Shown: positions 23,400 to 36,066, counted from the first letter of the stretch. The stretch is 64,000 bases of DNA from Eutrigla gurnardus (GCA_963514095.1 OY741277.1:12147137-12211136); one strand, 5' to 3'. Made by a program: numbers and translations. The notes: generated by a model from the letters alone, not told the origin.

Positions 23400-25000
23400 C
23401 TTCTCCCTCTGTCTCTTTGCTCCCCGCGTGGCCTCCTGTGGGTGAGGAGTTGAGTGGGCTTGTCTAGGGGGTGAAGTCGGAGCTGGATTGGGAAGAAATG
23501 GCTGTCACAGTGTCTGATTAATGACCCGTCGGTGGCGTGTCCAGCCACATTAGGTCTCCATGTATCTACCAGCGTCCACACGGGGCGAGGGGCTTTGTTC
23601 TGGGAGGAAATGGTGTCAGCTGCCCACAGCCGTTTGCTTATAAAAAGAAAAAGATTTACTGTCATCAAAGGGCAGATTAAAGCCCACAATGGCGACATTG
23701 ATTTTTTCTTTTTTCCTAAACCAAAAAAAATTCACATTTTGGGGGAAAAGCCATTCCAGGACTAGAGAGAGATATGATCAGCTTATTTGGAAAGGATAAT
23801 ATGGAATCTTCTCCCAGAATGAACTTTGAAAGAAGTAAATTGTAAATATTGATTTCTGAAATGAAGTGTCAATCTTGGTCGGGCCAAGATTATTCCTATC
23901 ATCTGGCCGAACCGCCCAGCGAACGATGAATTCAAAACTGCTGACAAAGTGGAGTGTATAGGATTTCTGTTAGGAGCAGTCGGCGGCGCTTTACCGCTTG
24001 GCCGGCCTGAGCCCCCCGCCGGTAATGGCTGTTCAATTTTATCAGATAACGGAGGAGATCTCATCAGAGGCGAAAAATGAAATGAACTGTGACTCTGAAT
24101 CAGGATCCCTGCTCTTATCCCAGCAAAAATCATCCGTGCGGGGCCCAGGGCTTTCCATTATTTCAGGTCACTTCATTACGGCCCTGCACACAGGACCCAA
24201 TTGCTACAAACAAAGCAGGCCCTTCCTGTCTCACCCAGGGGTCGAATGTGAGGGGCAGTTTGATAGGCTCTTGACGTGTCCAGGGTTATCCCATTACCAC
24301 TTAAGAGGGTTGCTGAAAGGCAGCAAATCTCGCCCACTTGTTTGTTATCCTTTCTCACCCTTTTGTATCATGAGAGGTTTTATTGCTCACCTTATTTCTC
24401 ATGGCGGAACATAAATTCATCTTTTCCTGTAGCGGTTCAAAATGGATTTTCCTTTTGGTCGTATGGATGATGAAGATAAGCTGAGGAGCACAAATTGACC
24501 AGTGCATCATGGACTAATAGATTAAAGTTGTACTTTTCGACGACATATCGCACATATCACAGACTAATTTCGCTGTTGCGTGATGTTGAACTTGAGTAGA
24601 AGTTTCCTTTCTTCACCCAATCCTTACTCTCAGTCCCCCCATAAAAATAAAAAACAAGACTTGAGGGTTGGAAAATAAGCTCCGCGTGATTATCACCTTC
24701 TGGCTGAAGTATGTGTGCATATATACGTGTGCATGTGTGTGTTTTTCTTCCTCGCAATAATGAATGAAATAAGCTGTTATCACCAAGGAATTTGTGGCTT
24801 CGTGAGTAATTACAGTTTTTGTTCCAGCCTCCATACGTACGGCATTGATCTCCAAGAGGAGGGTGGTCGATACACATGGGGGCAGGGGCATTTGATAGCT
24901 ACATGGGAGAAAAATGACGTTGGCCCAAGCGGGGAGATTTGTAATAGAGTGATAAGATGAGCTAAAGGGGAACCAAAGACTGAGGTTCTGTGTGCTCCTT
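23400..25000. promoter_or_regulatory. Cluster of candidate conserved non-coding elements
   Basis: Three sub-blocks (about 23480-23700, 23930-24430, 24740-24960) of mixed composition. They include ttttatcagataacgg (GATA-type, about 24038), ccattatttcaggtca, gtgagtaattacag and ggcattgatctcc. A plus-strand frame of 138 codons across 23998-24414 lacks any recognisable domain and is not called as a gene. Confidence 0.35.
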
Positions 25001-25817
25001 GAAAAGTGTTTCTGGCTGTTGTTTTGCATCACATCTATGGGCCCAGCAAAAAAAGAAAATCAGTCTCCTATTATTCTAAATTAATAATTCAGTGATGTAA
25101 TAACACATTTAAACATTTCCTTTGTAATCCAGTCATACTTTCAGACATTATCTAGGGTCTCTCTGTCTGTTTTCAGCTTAGGGCAAGCGTTCAACTGACT
25201 GAAAGTTATCTGATCCGCTATGAGCTCTAGACCACTGGATCTATACATTGACCCACGCAGGCTCGGGTTACATTGTTCTAGTGCTGGCTGCTTTTTCACA
25301 TCACTCACAATAACATTGAGCCCCAGTGTCGCTCTGCACTTGCAGATTTCAAAATGCAAGACGTGAAGCTGTTGGAGATCTTTAGTGAGAAGCTGAGATT
25401 GAGTCACACCCTGTTTGTATTAAATCAAAGATTTGAGGTTTCTTAAAGAAAATCTTGGAAGGCAGCATGTGAAGCTGGATGGACTTCAGGGAGTTTGGAA
25501 CAGAGTGATTAACACATTTTGAGAAAATGAACAATGCAAATGTTCCCTTGCCACTTCGGACTAACCACATTGTGACTTGGATCCATGTCGAAAATAAATC
25601 GAATCCAGCAGCAAGTTTGTGTGACTTGTGTCCCATTTAAACTTTTATCAAGCAACGGGGTGAATTTAGATTCTACCCAAGTTTATTTCATGTTATTAAG
25701 TGTATTGTGTTTCTTATTTAGGTATGAATAAGGGGGTAGGCTGTGACTCTATATTACTTTTTGTTAATTAGTGTTTATCAACTTTTAATGCTGCACGTTG
25801 TATTGTACAAAACAAAT
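25001..25817. other. Intergenic, no gene recognised
   Basis: AT-rich spacer. Confidence 0.5.

Positions 25818-25906
<89 letters not shown>
25818..25906. repeat. (GATA)n microsatellite, about 22 units
   Basis: Uninterrupted TAGA/GATA units (Bkm-type) over 89 bp. Confidence 0.98.
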
Positions 25907-26413
25907 TTTCAGAGTTCTTATCAAACCCCAAAGACAAGTAAAGAAGCAACTCTCAGGTGGTATCTTAGGTGTTAATCAGGTGGTGTCCCGCTCAATGCAG
26001 GGTTCTTAAATGAGATCAGTTGTTGTACTGTCCATGTGGTCTACAGTTGTCCCACCTAAAGAACAATGTCCAGAGAGATCTCTCCGTTTGAGAGACATGT
26101 GCCACGTGGAAGTCCCTTAAGAGGTCAGCTTTCACTTCCTAAAATTGGCCTGAGTTGGATAATCCTCAGGTCTGCTATCTCCTCGGAGGCTCCAGTGTGA
26201 CCGTGCAGAGGACATTTACAACAAAAAGAAAATGGCCTTCTTCCCTCTCCTATCTCATCCCTTCAGAGTAACACAAAGTTGACATTAATAGAAAATAAAA
26301 AGGGGAAAAAGTCTTGAAACAAAGTTGAAGCCTTTGGTTACGTTCCAGAGCACAGGGCAATTTGAGAGCCTGAAATGTGGAATTAGAGAGGATTTGATGC
26401 GTTTCAAATTGAA
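25907..26413. other. Intergenic, no gene recognised
   Basis: Nothing identified between the GATA array and the G tract. Confidence 0.5.
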
Positions 26414-26429
26414 GGGGGGGGGGGGGGGG
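26414..26429. repeat. G16 homopolymer
   Basis: Sixteen consecutive G on the plus strand, then (CA)3. Confidence 0.95.
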
Positions 26430-27300
26430 CACACACCGTCAGTGGCGTTCGCACCTTCAGGCGTTATTTAAGTAATGTCTTGTGGCATGTTTGAGGCATT
26501 GCAGGCAAGGGCACAGAAATGAGGGATTTATGCAGACGCCACTGTGGCTTTATCTCCCTCCTTCAGTCTGAGTGCATGCTCCGCCGAGTGAAAAAACAAG
26601 CAGACATACAAGCAGATTCAGATCATACAGAGTATGTGTTTGAGCTATCTGGATATTCACTCTAAACATCTAAATCAAGCTGTTCTCAACGGACCTCATC
26701 CGCTCCTTATCGAAACACAGGCAGCGCCAAGATAACTTGATTTGCTTAAGGAATGGGGGAGATATTAACAGCCCTCGACTACGGCAGTGGCCCCCTTCTG
26801 TTGTTCGTATTAAACCTATCCAGCACTTCATTATACCTTCACTCTCTGGAGAGTCTCCGCGTACAGTCTCTCTTTATCTCCTCTTTTCTCCCCCTGCTTT
26901 GCTCCCTCCTTCCCTCTCTTCTCTCTACCTCATGATACCAGCGTCCTGCTAGCAGACAAGAGCATCATCAACATGCGTGGTGTGCCGGTGTCATGCAGAT
27001 AGCCTCTGTGTTGGTAATGGAGGGAACAGCGATCGATAGCGAGCAGGAGATGGCTGCAGCCGAGGAGGCTCTGTTTGGCTAAAGCCCTAATCCTGATGAG
27101 TAATGCTGCTGTCATAATAGCGGGGATAATTTAACGCTGACACTTAAACTCTGTGATGAATGGCCTGTCGCTGACACGGGGGTGCCGAGTCGAGAGCAAA
27201 GTTTTTACAATATTAATTTCATTCCAAATCCTGAGTCCGTGTGGCGGAACGGGTGTTAGGAACGTCGGGAATGATCAGCCGGACCAATCGAGGATGAAGA
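26430..27300. promoter_or_regulatory. Candidate conserved non-coding block
   Basis: Two parts (about 26440-26620 and 26930-27280) of even base composition with words such as ggcgttatttaagtaatg, ggatttatgcagacgcc, gtaatgctgctgtcataa and gataatttaacgctgac. No open frame of interest and no repeat landmarks. Confidence 0.38.
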
Positions 27301-27367
27301 AGTTGTTGTTTTCTTTGGATTTTTGAACATTTCAGACGAAGTCAAGTCAGAAACCAGACGATTGAAA

Positions 27368-27778
27368 TAGAGATCTTCAACGTTTTTCAGGCCAAGGACC
27401 CCTCGGCCTACAGTGACACGATGGATGGACCCCCTGTTACATATCGTATAAAATGTTGTTTATTTAACCGGTCAATAATAATTTGTAGTGCAGCTTATAG
27501 TGCCAGGTATAAAAGTACTTTGTGATGATGTATGTTTACAATGCTAAGCTGTTAAAACAATAATTGTTGACACATTTTAATTCTATCTTGGCATTTGTAC
27601 ATAATTTCACCTCATAACATTTAATAAATAGGAAGATTTATATTTACTTATTATAGGTTGTATTCATGTTAATGTGTATTTTTGGACATATTTACATTTT
27701 TGGAACATCATTTCGGGAACCCCCTGCAGTAACTCTGCGGACCCCCTAGGGGTCACGGACCCCCGTTGAAGATCTCTG
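27368..27778. mobile_element. hAT-like MITE with terminal inverted repeats
   Basis: Ends are AGAGATCTTCAACG (27369-27382) and its perfect reverse complement (27764-27777). Inside each end are 'ggaccccct' words (cagaccaaggacccc-type left, ggaccccctaggggtc right) characteristic of a widespread fish element. No transposase frame remains, so it is non-autonomous. A degraded 8-bp target duplication (gattgaaa / gatttaag, 6 of 8) fits hAT, but weakly. Confidence 0.75.
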
Positions 27779-28539
27779 ATTTAAGGGGAATTTTTTTTTT
27801 GCGCACATAGGAAGATGTTGTGTTATATTCAGCTTTTACTGATTAGCAAGTAAAAAAAAGTCTTAAAGTTAGGTAAGTCTACCCTGGGTTTCTCTTCCCG
27901 AACACAATATCATCCAGTGGTTGATCTGGGGAGGGATGTCAGTTTAATAGTCATTCCTAAACAGCCTTTTCTATCCTAATCAAGTGTAATTAGCGCAGCC
28001 CTACAACAAGTGACAGTGACCTCATCTGTGTACTACAGCTGATCTCTGCATCCTTCAAAGCTGGCTCACACACTCACAAACGCACAAAAACAACCTCAAA
28101 AAATAAAATCATAATCTACGGGAGCTTCAATTGACATCTTGAACATGAACCCAGAACCCTGTTTCCACTCTTGCTTGGCTGAGAGTTCTTTCTTCTTCTT
28201 TCTTCTTCTTCTTTTTTTTTTTGAAAAAGCTTTTTATTTGGTTTTGTCAAAACAATGAATACGTGTCAGAGGGATTTTTTCTCCTATAATCTTAATTACT
28301 GTATCACATAAACAAATTCAAATGACGAAGAAAAGTTTCCGCTGAACACCAACTACACCATTTAAGAGACACTTTGTGAAGTCTTATGACTTCCTTTAGG
28401 GAAAATAGTAAAAAATGAGCCAGGCAGCTGGAGATAATGATCGCTGCAGAGTTTTTTCTTTTCTCGTATAAATGCCTTTTTATGCTTTGGGAATGAATAT
28501 CTCGAGGGAAACTAAACGCCACACACTGACAAAGTACAC
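27779..28539. other. Intergenic, no gene recognised
   Basis: Contains a (TTC)n/T tract (28187-28222). No gene supported. Confidence 0.5.
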
Positions 28540-28890
28540 TATTTGCTTTGCAATAATAATGATTGAGTAACTGATACCGGATTCAGATTTGCCTTGGGAG
28601 CGTGGTTATTATAAATAGATGAGAGTTTTTTGCGACGCTCAAAACATTTTTTATGCACTTTTGCTCTATATCTTTACAGTTGATTACGCTCATCATTTTG
28701 ACAAAATGACAACGTGAGAAGAAAAACATGAAATCATTTTATCGAAATGGCCCTAAAATCCTTAAGTGCTTTGCGTAATTTCCAAGAAGCCAACAAAAAT
28801 GCCGTGCCACAAGGTGATTTAAGATAGCGATATTACATTCCCTTTCATTTTTAATTTGTCTACAGGGATATTTTGAACCCTGTATAATTT
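28540..28890. promoter_or_regulatory. Candidate conserved non-coding element
   Basis: Repeat-free block with gattacgctcatcattttgac, ttatcgaaatggccc, ccttaagtgctttgcg (NKX2-like aagtg core) and gatagcgatatta. Confidence 0.35.
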
Positions 28891-29739
28891 CTGTCAGTCA
28901 TACTTTAGCCGGGTGACACCCCCTCATCTCTCCCCACAGTAATCCATTTACAGTTGCTTCACGTTGAGATGGTTTTGATACTCAAACTGTTTGCGGGCCA
29001 CACTGGGACCTTGTGTACAGAAACTTAAATTGATTTGATTCCTAACTCCCTTATCTATAAATGTTTAGGAACAGAGTAGTTTTTTATGATTTATTACTTC
29101 AAAGCCATAAAGTCTCTTGTTGACACAGAAGCAAAGGACTCACTTACTTCTTATCCAGCGCAGCCTATCTCTGAGGCCACCGCGGCTCGGCCCAGAGCTG
29201 CACTTCCTCGCGTGTCTCAAAAAGGCATTTTGATTTTGTTGACAGAGGTTGTGGGAGGAAATAATGAAAAAAGATAAAAAAGTCCAATTATGATTTTTTT
29301 TTTTTCAGGCAAAGAATTGCTTCAGTATGACAGATTCTATGATAAATGACACATTTGGAAGTCAGTCGTTGTTGAAGATGTGATGATTTCCGGAGCGGTA
29401 AATAAGCTAACTTGACCTTTTTTCCCCCTCAGATGCTATTGTTTGGTCCCCTGATGCAGTGTCTTTTTTCGATGCAGGAAGTGATATAAAGTGATGGTGC
29501 AAAGAAATACATGTTTAGATTTATTTTGTTTATCTGAATATTCTAAATGTTACATTATCTCACGTTCATCGTGCAGGCTGGTCTTTGTGGAGTCGACATT
29601 TTCCCATCGCAAGTTGATGCAAAAAACCCCCCCAAAACCCCCGTCTTCTGCTCTGCTCTGCTTTGGATTTGTGTACATTGTTTCTGCTGAGACCTTAAGA
29701 CCAATGTAGCTGAGATGGAATGGACTAACGCAGCCATTT
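28891..29739. other. Intergenic, no gene recognised
   Basis: Includes an A/C tract at about 29620-29642 (C7-A4-C5). No other element. Confidence 0.5.
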
Positions 29740-30070
29740 GACCTTGGGTGGCTTATTTGCTCCAGCGAGATAGCCTAAATATTTACCTGTCATTGTTGAT
29801 GATACTCCGGGCTTCAATGCCCTTAATGGTTTTGATGGAGAGGCAGAGCTTTGCTGCACTGGGGTGATGGAATTGCAAAATTAAGAGCAGTGAATTGGGC
29901 AATATCTTTAGGACACCGCTGGCTTAATTCTGTCTTATAATACAACGGCTTTAATCTGTAGAAGACTGGAGATGGAAGAGGAGCGGGGAATTGCAATGGA
30001 AGGTGTCAACTGCTGGAGTTTCACCTTGACAAGGTCTGTGCAGCGGGAGTGTAGAACGGGGAAACTGCAG
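29740..30070. promoter_or_regulatory. Candidate conserved non-coding element
   Basis: Even composition, no repeat landmarks. Contains tgtcattgttgatgat (SOX-like), cccttaatggttttgatgg, ggcttaattctg and ggctttaatctg. Confidence 0.37.
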
Positions 30071-31419
30071 GTGTGCAGATACCAAACATGACCCATGGAT
30101 ATAATCATAAACATGCAGATTCATATCATATTTTATATACTTACTTTTTACAATGTCTGCAACTATGTGATGGTTAAGATTCGGGAAAGATTGTTTTGTG
30201 GTCTATAATTCAGATCATTTCCCTCCCCACGGCTCTCAACATGCTGATGGCTGAGCCGGTGGTTAGCAGCTAACGGTGCAAACACTATGTATTTGCAAAC
30301 TATGGCAACAGCGCCTGCAGAGCTAACAGAGGATCTGCCACTCTCATCTAAGATTCAAATTGCGTATCTGCACACGAGGGATTCACAGAAAAATGTATCG
30401 CATTTAAAATAGCCTCAAAGTTGACTGTTCATTTTGCACGGTCAATGAAAACCAAACATTTCCTGCTGTTTCACATTTAAGGCATACAACAAAAATGAAG
30501 TGGGTTTTTTTTCTTGTTGTATCTATAAAAGATTACAACATTCATTTTCATAATTTTTGACAGAAGATCAGCGTGACTGACTGCATGCCTCCAACACCTC
30601 ATCAAGGTAACCAACTTCACCAACTACTTTTACAGAGTTTCCAGTATGACTGACACAACCTCAGATAAGTCACTGTACATGCTGGAACACCACCCCGACC
30701 TCCATGCTGTTGTTTCTCCCCTTGCTGATCAAGGGCACGCTGCTTCCTGCACTGACCGTGCATTAGAAAGTGAAGAATCTTCCAAGAATTGGCTGCCCAA
30801 TCTGTAGTGAAACCAGCAGGTGCCCAACAGCAGGTAGCCAACGGGGGGAAAGCAATGGTCCTCGGGTCCTACCTATCCTCCTCCTCCACACTCAGCAGGC
30901 TCCGAAGTCTCCTGCTTTCAGTCTCATAGCCACGCACCGGAGGGATTGCTGATCCCCATTTCAGATAATGGCCCTCAATCTCTTATCGTTTACAGCTGTC
31001 CACCAGTAAACAACAAAACGGAAACAAAACAAAAAAATGATAGAAATAGATGAACGGGTGCGAGGAAAGTTAAAAAGGGGACAAAGTCCTTTAGTCCCTC
31101 TGAGGTTTCACTCCCTCGGCGCCATTGTTGGCGTCCTTATGACGATAGCCATCAAAATCATAACTGTTTACACTGCTGTCACCTCCTTATCCTCACACCA
31201 GAAGTTTTCAATTTCCAGATTGATTTGTTTCACGGGGCGTTTATCTTTTCAACAAAGGAGGAGGGAGAAAGCTCCGGCTTTTTTTTTTTTTTTTTTCCAT
31301 TAAACTTTTGATTGCTCCTCAAGCTAAAGCTGCTTCCTCCCAGGAAGGCAGCGAGACAGAAAGGTGAGGACTGAACTGCCCTTCCACAGCTATTACTACA
31401 TCATGTTATGTGGAATTGG
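30071..31419. other. Intergenic, no gene recognised
   Basis: Nothing supported apart from T tracts. Confidence 0.5.
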
Positions 31420-31830
31420 CCACCATGGTCCTCATCCAGATGCACAGCACAACATGGACCATTCAGTGTACCATCTGGCTAATATAATAAGGTAAAGTAA
31501 TGCATTTTTAACCCTCCCTAATTGGCTAAGTCATTTCATTATTATAAATATTAGGTATCTGTAATGAGGAACACTAATTCCTTTGACTAGACTAAAGATT
31601 CCCGCCTTCAAATAAGCATGCTAATCTAATTAGAAAGCTAGCGGAGCCGAACGACTACATTTTCTCATACTTAGCGTTGGAGGGCCGGGGCTTTGTGGAG
31701 CAGATGTGCTGTGAAATTAATTTCCTCTGGTGTAACCGGAGACGCTCTCCTCACCGTCTCTGTTATGAAATTTCCATTTCACAGATGATAACCTATTATC
31801 ACTTTATTCAAGGGAAACATGTTAATGGCC
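31420..31830. promoter_or_regulatory. Candidate conserved non-coding element with homeodomain palindromes
   Basis: Holds TCTAATTAGA (31625-31634, perfect 10-bp palindrome) and GAAATTAATTTC (31713-31724, perfect 12-bp palindrome), plus ctaattggctaagtc and gataacctattatcac. Paired TAAT sites of this kind bind homeodomain dimers. Confidence 0.45.
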
Positions 31831-32043
31831 AGGAGGAGGGTTGAATTATTCATATTTGCTCATTTCTATTCCGCAGCGCAGCCTTGCTCTTTTCATGCAC
31901 TGAGAGAGGGCTAATGTAAACATGACCAGAATCCTTGTAAATTGGCTTGTAGAGGAGGCTGTTAGCATAGTGCCTGGGGACTGATGCTAGACGGGGATAA
32001 CAGCTGATATCTGTAAAGTACAGGCTGTGCTGTGTGGGTAAGA

Positions 32044-32050
32044 ACACACA

Positions 32051-32090
<40 letters not shown>
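32044..32090. repeat. (AC)5-(GT)n self-complementary microsatellite
   Basis: Ten bases of AC units (32044-32053) are followed directly by about 18 GT units, so the left end can pair with the right. Confidence 0.95.
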
Positions 32091-32091
<1 letters not shown>

Positions 32092-33339
32092 CAGAGAGCG
32101 AGTGAATGAGTGAGTGAGGGTGTGCGCGTGTAGAAATGTGTGTCAACAGTGTAACGGGGACGCTACCAGCTGGTAATGGAAGCTAATTGGACCAGGAAGC
32201 AGTTCGCCACACTGTCGCGTGCGTCACATGGGCCGCGTGCGTTCCCTGATCCCGGATATCAACTTCGAGCTTGGACACAAATTCAGTGTTTAGTTACATC
32301 CCCCCTCCTTTGATGGAAAGAGCTTAAGAAACACAATATTGTCCGAAAAGGTCACCTTGGTGGTTTTTTTCCCCTTAATTTTGTTAAAGAAAGTTTTGTT
32401 GAGGGAGAAAGCAGCATTACAGTTAGGTATCTTATTTATTTTCCTTAGTTGGTGTTTGTTGGCTCAAAGTGTTTCAGTATGGCAGGACAGGAAGGAGCTC
32501 ATTCACAAATAATGAGGCGTCCTGTCCCAGTGACGTAGCTGCCGTTCATTCACTAAAATAGGGTCCGACCCCAGAGGACATGAGTGTTTTGCATGTATAT
32601 GTTTGCATGCGTTGTAAAGGCATAATGTGCATTCGTTTGTTGATGTGTATCCGTTTCCTTGAATTCAAAAGTAAAAACACATGGTTAGATTCTCTTTAAC
32701 GATTAGTTTGTCACTGTAGGAGCTCAGAAACGTTTTCTTTCTTTTGGTTTTTTTAAAGAGGAGCAGTGGTGACTATATTTTCTCAGGCAGACGTTACTGT
32801 ACAAAAAGAATGCGTCTTTTCCGACATACAATTAGGAGTGCTCTAAATCCAGAGAAGGCAAATTTGCAGTGTTGGGTTACTTTGCTTCTATATGTGGTAG
32901 GAAAATGATCTTTAAGCTGCAAAAATACTACACACAACAGTTGATAAATGGGGCAAAATATAAATATAAATACAGTTTTTTTTCTCTCTCTCTCTCCTGT
33001 CATCCACACCTACGGCAAGAACATCCCGTTTTAGCTACGGAACATATATTTTGTTGAAAGAAAGAAAAGAACTCCTGTAATTAAGAAGTTTACAACTCAA
33101 GTCACTTTGCTGTATGTCAAAGACACAATGACGGTGTCTGTCTCAGCCCAACATTTGGCAAAGCATTTAGTCTGCTTCTCAGCCCAGACTATTTTATGAG
33201 CGAAATTAAGGGTAGAAAGAGACATGAGCTGCATGTCTCCCAGAACTTGAATTGAGGTCTGTTCTTACTTTTACAGCCAATAATGAGATTATATTTGAGT
33301 TGAAATGTGGCCATCCTCTTTAGCCATGATAGGAATCAT
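32091..33339. other. Intergenic, no gene recognised
   Basis: No coding or RNA feature was identified. Confidence 0.5.
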
Positions 33340-33490
33340 TATAGATGTCTCCCATTCGAATACATCTTTCCCGTGGGAGTCCACTTTGGGGACGTTTACG
33401 TTGCCTCTGATTTGCATAATGCCTGTGACGTCATAAGTATTGATTATTGAATCTATGATGAATATATTGTGGCCACGAATGCAAACAAAT
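33340..33490. promoter_or_regulatory. Candidate enhancer: POU octamer and CRE
   Basis: An exact octamer ATTTGCAT (33410-33417) lies 8 bp from an exact CRE TGACGTCA (33426-33433), followed by tattgattattgaatc. Single-copy-looking sequence, no frame. Confidence 0.42.
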
Positions 33491-33698
33491 AAGCATATTT
33501 TTGTCACTGGGACTCATAATTATTTGATGATTTTTATAACATGAGCAGTCATTAAAATAAAGGTTTGTAGTATTTTCACGACAGCATGATTATTAAATGT
33601 AAAATTCAGATATGATTCTTAAAGAAGCTGGAGACAGTTGGGTTCACATAGCAGGATAATATGCATGAGACACAAAATAATGTTCACATATTCAATGA

Positions 33699-33712
33699 TC
33701 ACTAGGTGGCAG
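33699..33712 (+). promoter_or_regulatory. CTCF-like site
   Basis: TCACTAGGTGGCAG matches 13 of 14 positions of the CTCF core consensus CCASYAGRKGGCRS, with only the first base off. Best such match I found in the window. Confidence 0.5.
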
Positions 33713-34567
33713 TAGAGTATACTATAATTGCCTATATGCATATTTCTCCGTGCAGGTCCACTCCAACACTTGTCCTTCAGTCACAGAGAGGTCTTTGCTG
33801 TGATGTGAGCCTGACGTGTTGATGGCTTTTAACTTCATTGAAAATACTACTTTTCCCACTGAAGAGATTACACACATATACTATATAGAACTGCTGCATT
33901 ACCAAATAAGGAAATGCTTTTCACTTCATTGGTTTAGAAATATTTTAACTAATTTCAATGTTTTATAAATGCGTCCTTAAATATATTGTTTGCTTGTCAA
34001 CATATACACATAAAGCCATATTTGTCTCTTTCAGTGAAAAAACATATTTCCAAAGTGGATGATTTTCTTTCTTTTCTGTTTTTTTTTTTTTAAAGACTGA
34101 AGAATTAAGCTTCCAAACAGCTGTTTTGGAGATACATGGTTATCACACGACGAATACTGTGGATTACTGTTTACTCTTTCATAGGAACAAAAGTGGAACA
34201 GTGATGCATTCTGGTTGACTTTGACAGCAACAAGCTGCGCTTATTTGTCCCAATTAATTTTAAACTGACAAAAAAAGAAGAAGAGGAATAAAGTAAGAAA
34301 TCAGAATTCTGCATTGGATTAGAATAAATTAAATGGAAATATAAGGGGGGGCAAAAAAACTTGTCTAATAAAGTGACTCTGACCGCAATCCTTTTTGAGG
34401 ACCTCTCTATTATACTGCTGCTTAACACAATCCATAGCAATCCAAATCCTTATCAATATCAATTTACTCATATCAATAAAGATCAGGCTCCCTTTGGATC
34501 AGTTCTCACTGGCATCTGTCTGACATTGCAGGCCCCTCATCACACCCAGACAACTCCCCCTCCTCAT

Positions 34568-34569
<2 letters not shown>
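33713..34569. other. Intergenic, no gene recognised
   Basis: AT-rich spacer up to the CA array. Confidence 0.5.

Positions 34570-34661
<92 letters not shown>
34570..34661. repeat. (CA)n microsatellite, about 46 units
   Basis: Uninterrupted CA units over 92 bp. Confidence 0.98.
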
Positions 34662-34662
<1 letters not shown>

Positions 34663-34689
34663 CAGCCCTTGACATTGGCGTCAATAAGG

Positions 34690-35110
34690 CTGACCGTCTT
34701 TGTGAGAGTATCGACAGTTATCAAAAAATGCCCTTGATGTAATTTCATGCCTGTCGACACTCACGGGCCATATGCTAAGGATTATGGGATGCCTGCGTGC
34801 CGCATAAGTGTAAGGCACTGCAGAGCTAGGGGCCCCCGGGCCCTGGTCACTTTATAGGAGCCTTTAACGGCCCTCACCGCCAATGTTAGACTCACAATGG
34901 CCAAGTACAGCAGAGTGTCCACTGGGGGCTACCGTCAACGTCAGCTACGGAGCAGCCAGGGAGTCCCGCCCCTCCCGCGTGTGACACTAACTTATCACAT
35001 TAAAGCATCTGCAGTGTCACAGCATATGTCGAGTCTCCGCACTCGAGGCTTTAATGTCATAAGACTCTCATTTACATTTTCAGAGGTATTCACCAAAGCA
35101 CAGTGAAACA
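34690..35110. promoter_or_regulatory. Candidate conserved non-coding element
   Basis: Even composition with GC-rich core (gggcccccgggccc palindrome at about 34830), gtcgacactcacggg, taaggattatggga, cttatcacattaaagc. No repeat landmarks and no protein match. Confidence 0.38.
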
Positions 35111-36066
35111 GAGGGCAGCGAGTGCTCTGGTGAGGGCATTTTATGTCTGTTTGGTTCCTTTTTTTTTTTTCAAAGTGTCATTGAGGACGGAGATGATGCA
35201 ACTCAAAGCTAACGATACAAGAATCGGTGGAGATTTCTGCTGCCATCCACAGTTTGAGAGCTTTAGCACTAATACTGTAATACAAGCATAACCTTGTGAT
35301 GTGATGCTTTTAACACTTTTTGGACATCTTTGCTTTTCATCATCACTAGGGCTGAAGTACAATTTATAAGTCATGAAACCAAGATATACAAAAAAAAAGA
35401 TATGAAATATTTTTTTTATGTAATTTCATTCAGTATTAAAATAATACATATTTGAATCCTATTCAATATCATCTACATTAATCTTTTATCCAGGTTCAGG
35501 TGACGACCATGAACTGCAACGTCCCTCAATCCTTCTCCTGATATCCCATCATCTCAAAAACAAGACTATTTTTCTCAGCTTTTGAAAAACAAGCGATGTT
35601 GAGCAACTCATTTCTGCCCTGATTTCTACTGTCAACTTGTATATGAACACATTCAGTTTCAAGGTCTGTACAAGTGTGCACTTCACTTCCCATGAATCCA
35701 TAATTCCTAATCCTTTTTGGCACGTGGGATGATTTATTTTCTCTTTTATAGCGGATACAATATGACACGCTGCATTGAGGACCCTTAAAGTACCCACAGG
35801 CTGTATTGGCTCTAAAAGACGTGATGCCTCAGGCAACATTGTATGTGTTTTACAACACAAACTAAACACTTTTGCAGTGATTTTTGTATGTTTGCATCCT
35901 TTTGTTACCTTGAATTTAATCAACACCCCCCTTCTCTCCTTTCCCCCCTTTCCTGCACCGCTTTGTTTTTCTGCTGCCGATGGTTGCTGATGCGCCTTAG
36001 CTGTTTTGTAAGCATGTGCACATCCTGATCTCTCATAATATTAGTTAAAATCAATGTGCTGCTTTT
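35111..36066. other. Intergenic, no gene recognised
   Basis: AT-rich, with A and T tracts. No feature supported. Confidence 0.5.

Noticed and set aside
23998..24414. 138-codon plus-strand frame
   Set aside because: Enhancer-like base words, no recognised protein, no promoter context.
29620..29642. Telomere-like C4A4 repeat
   Set aside because: Only one C-A-C alternation; no tandem array and no TTAGGG units.
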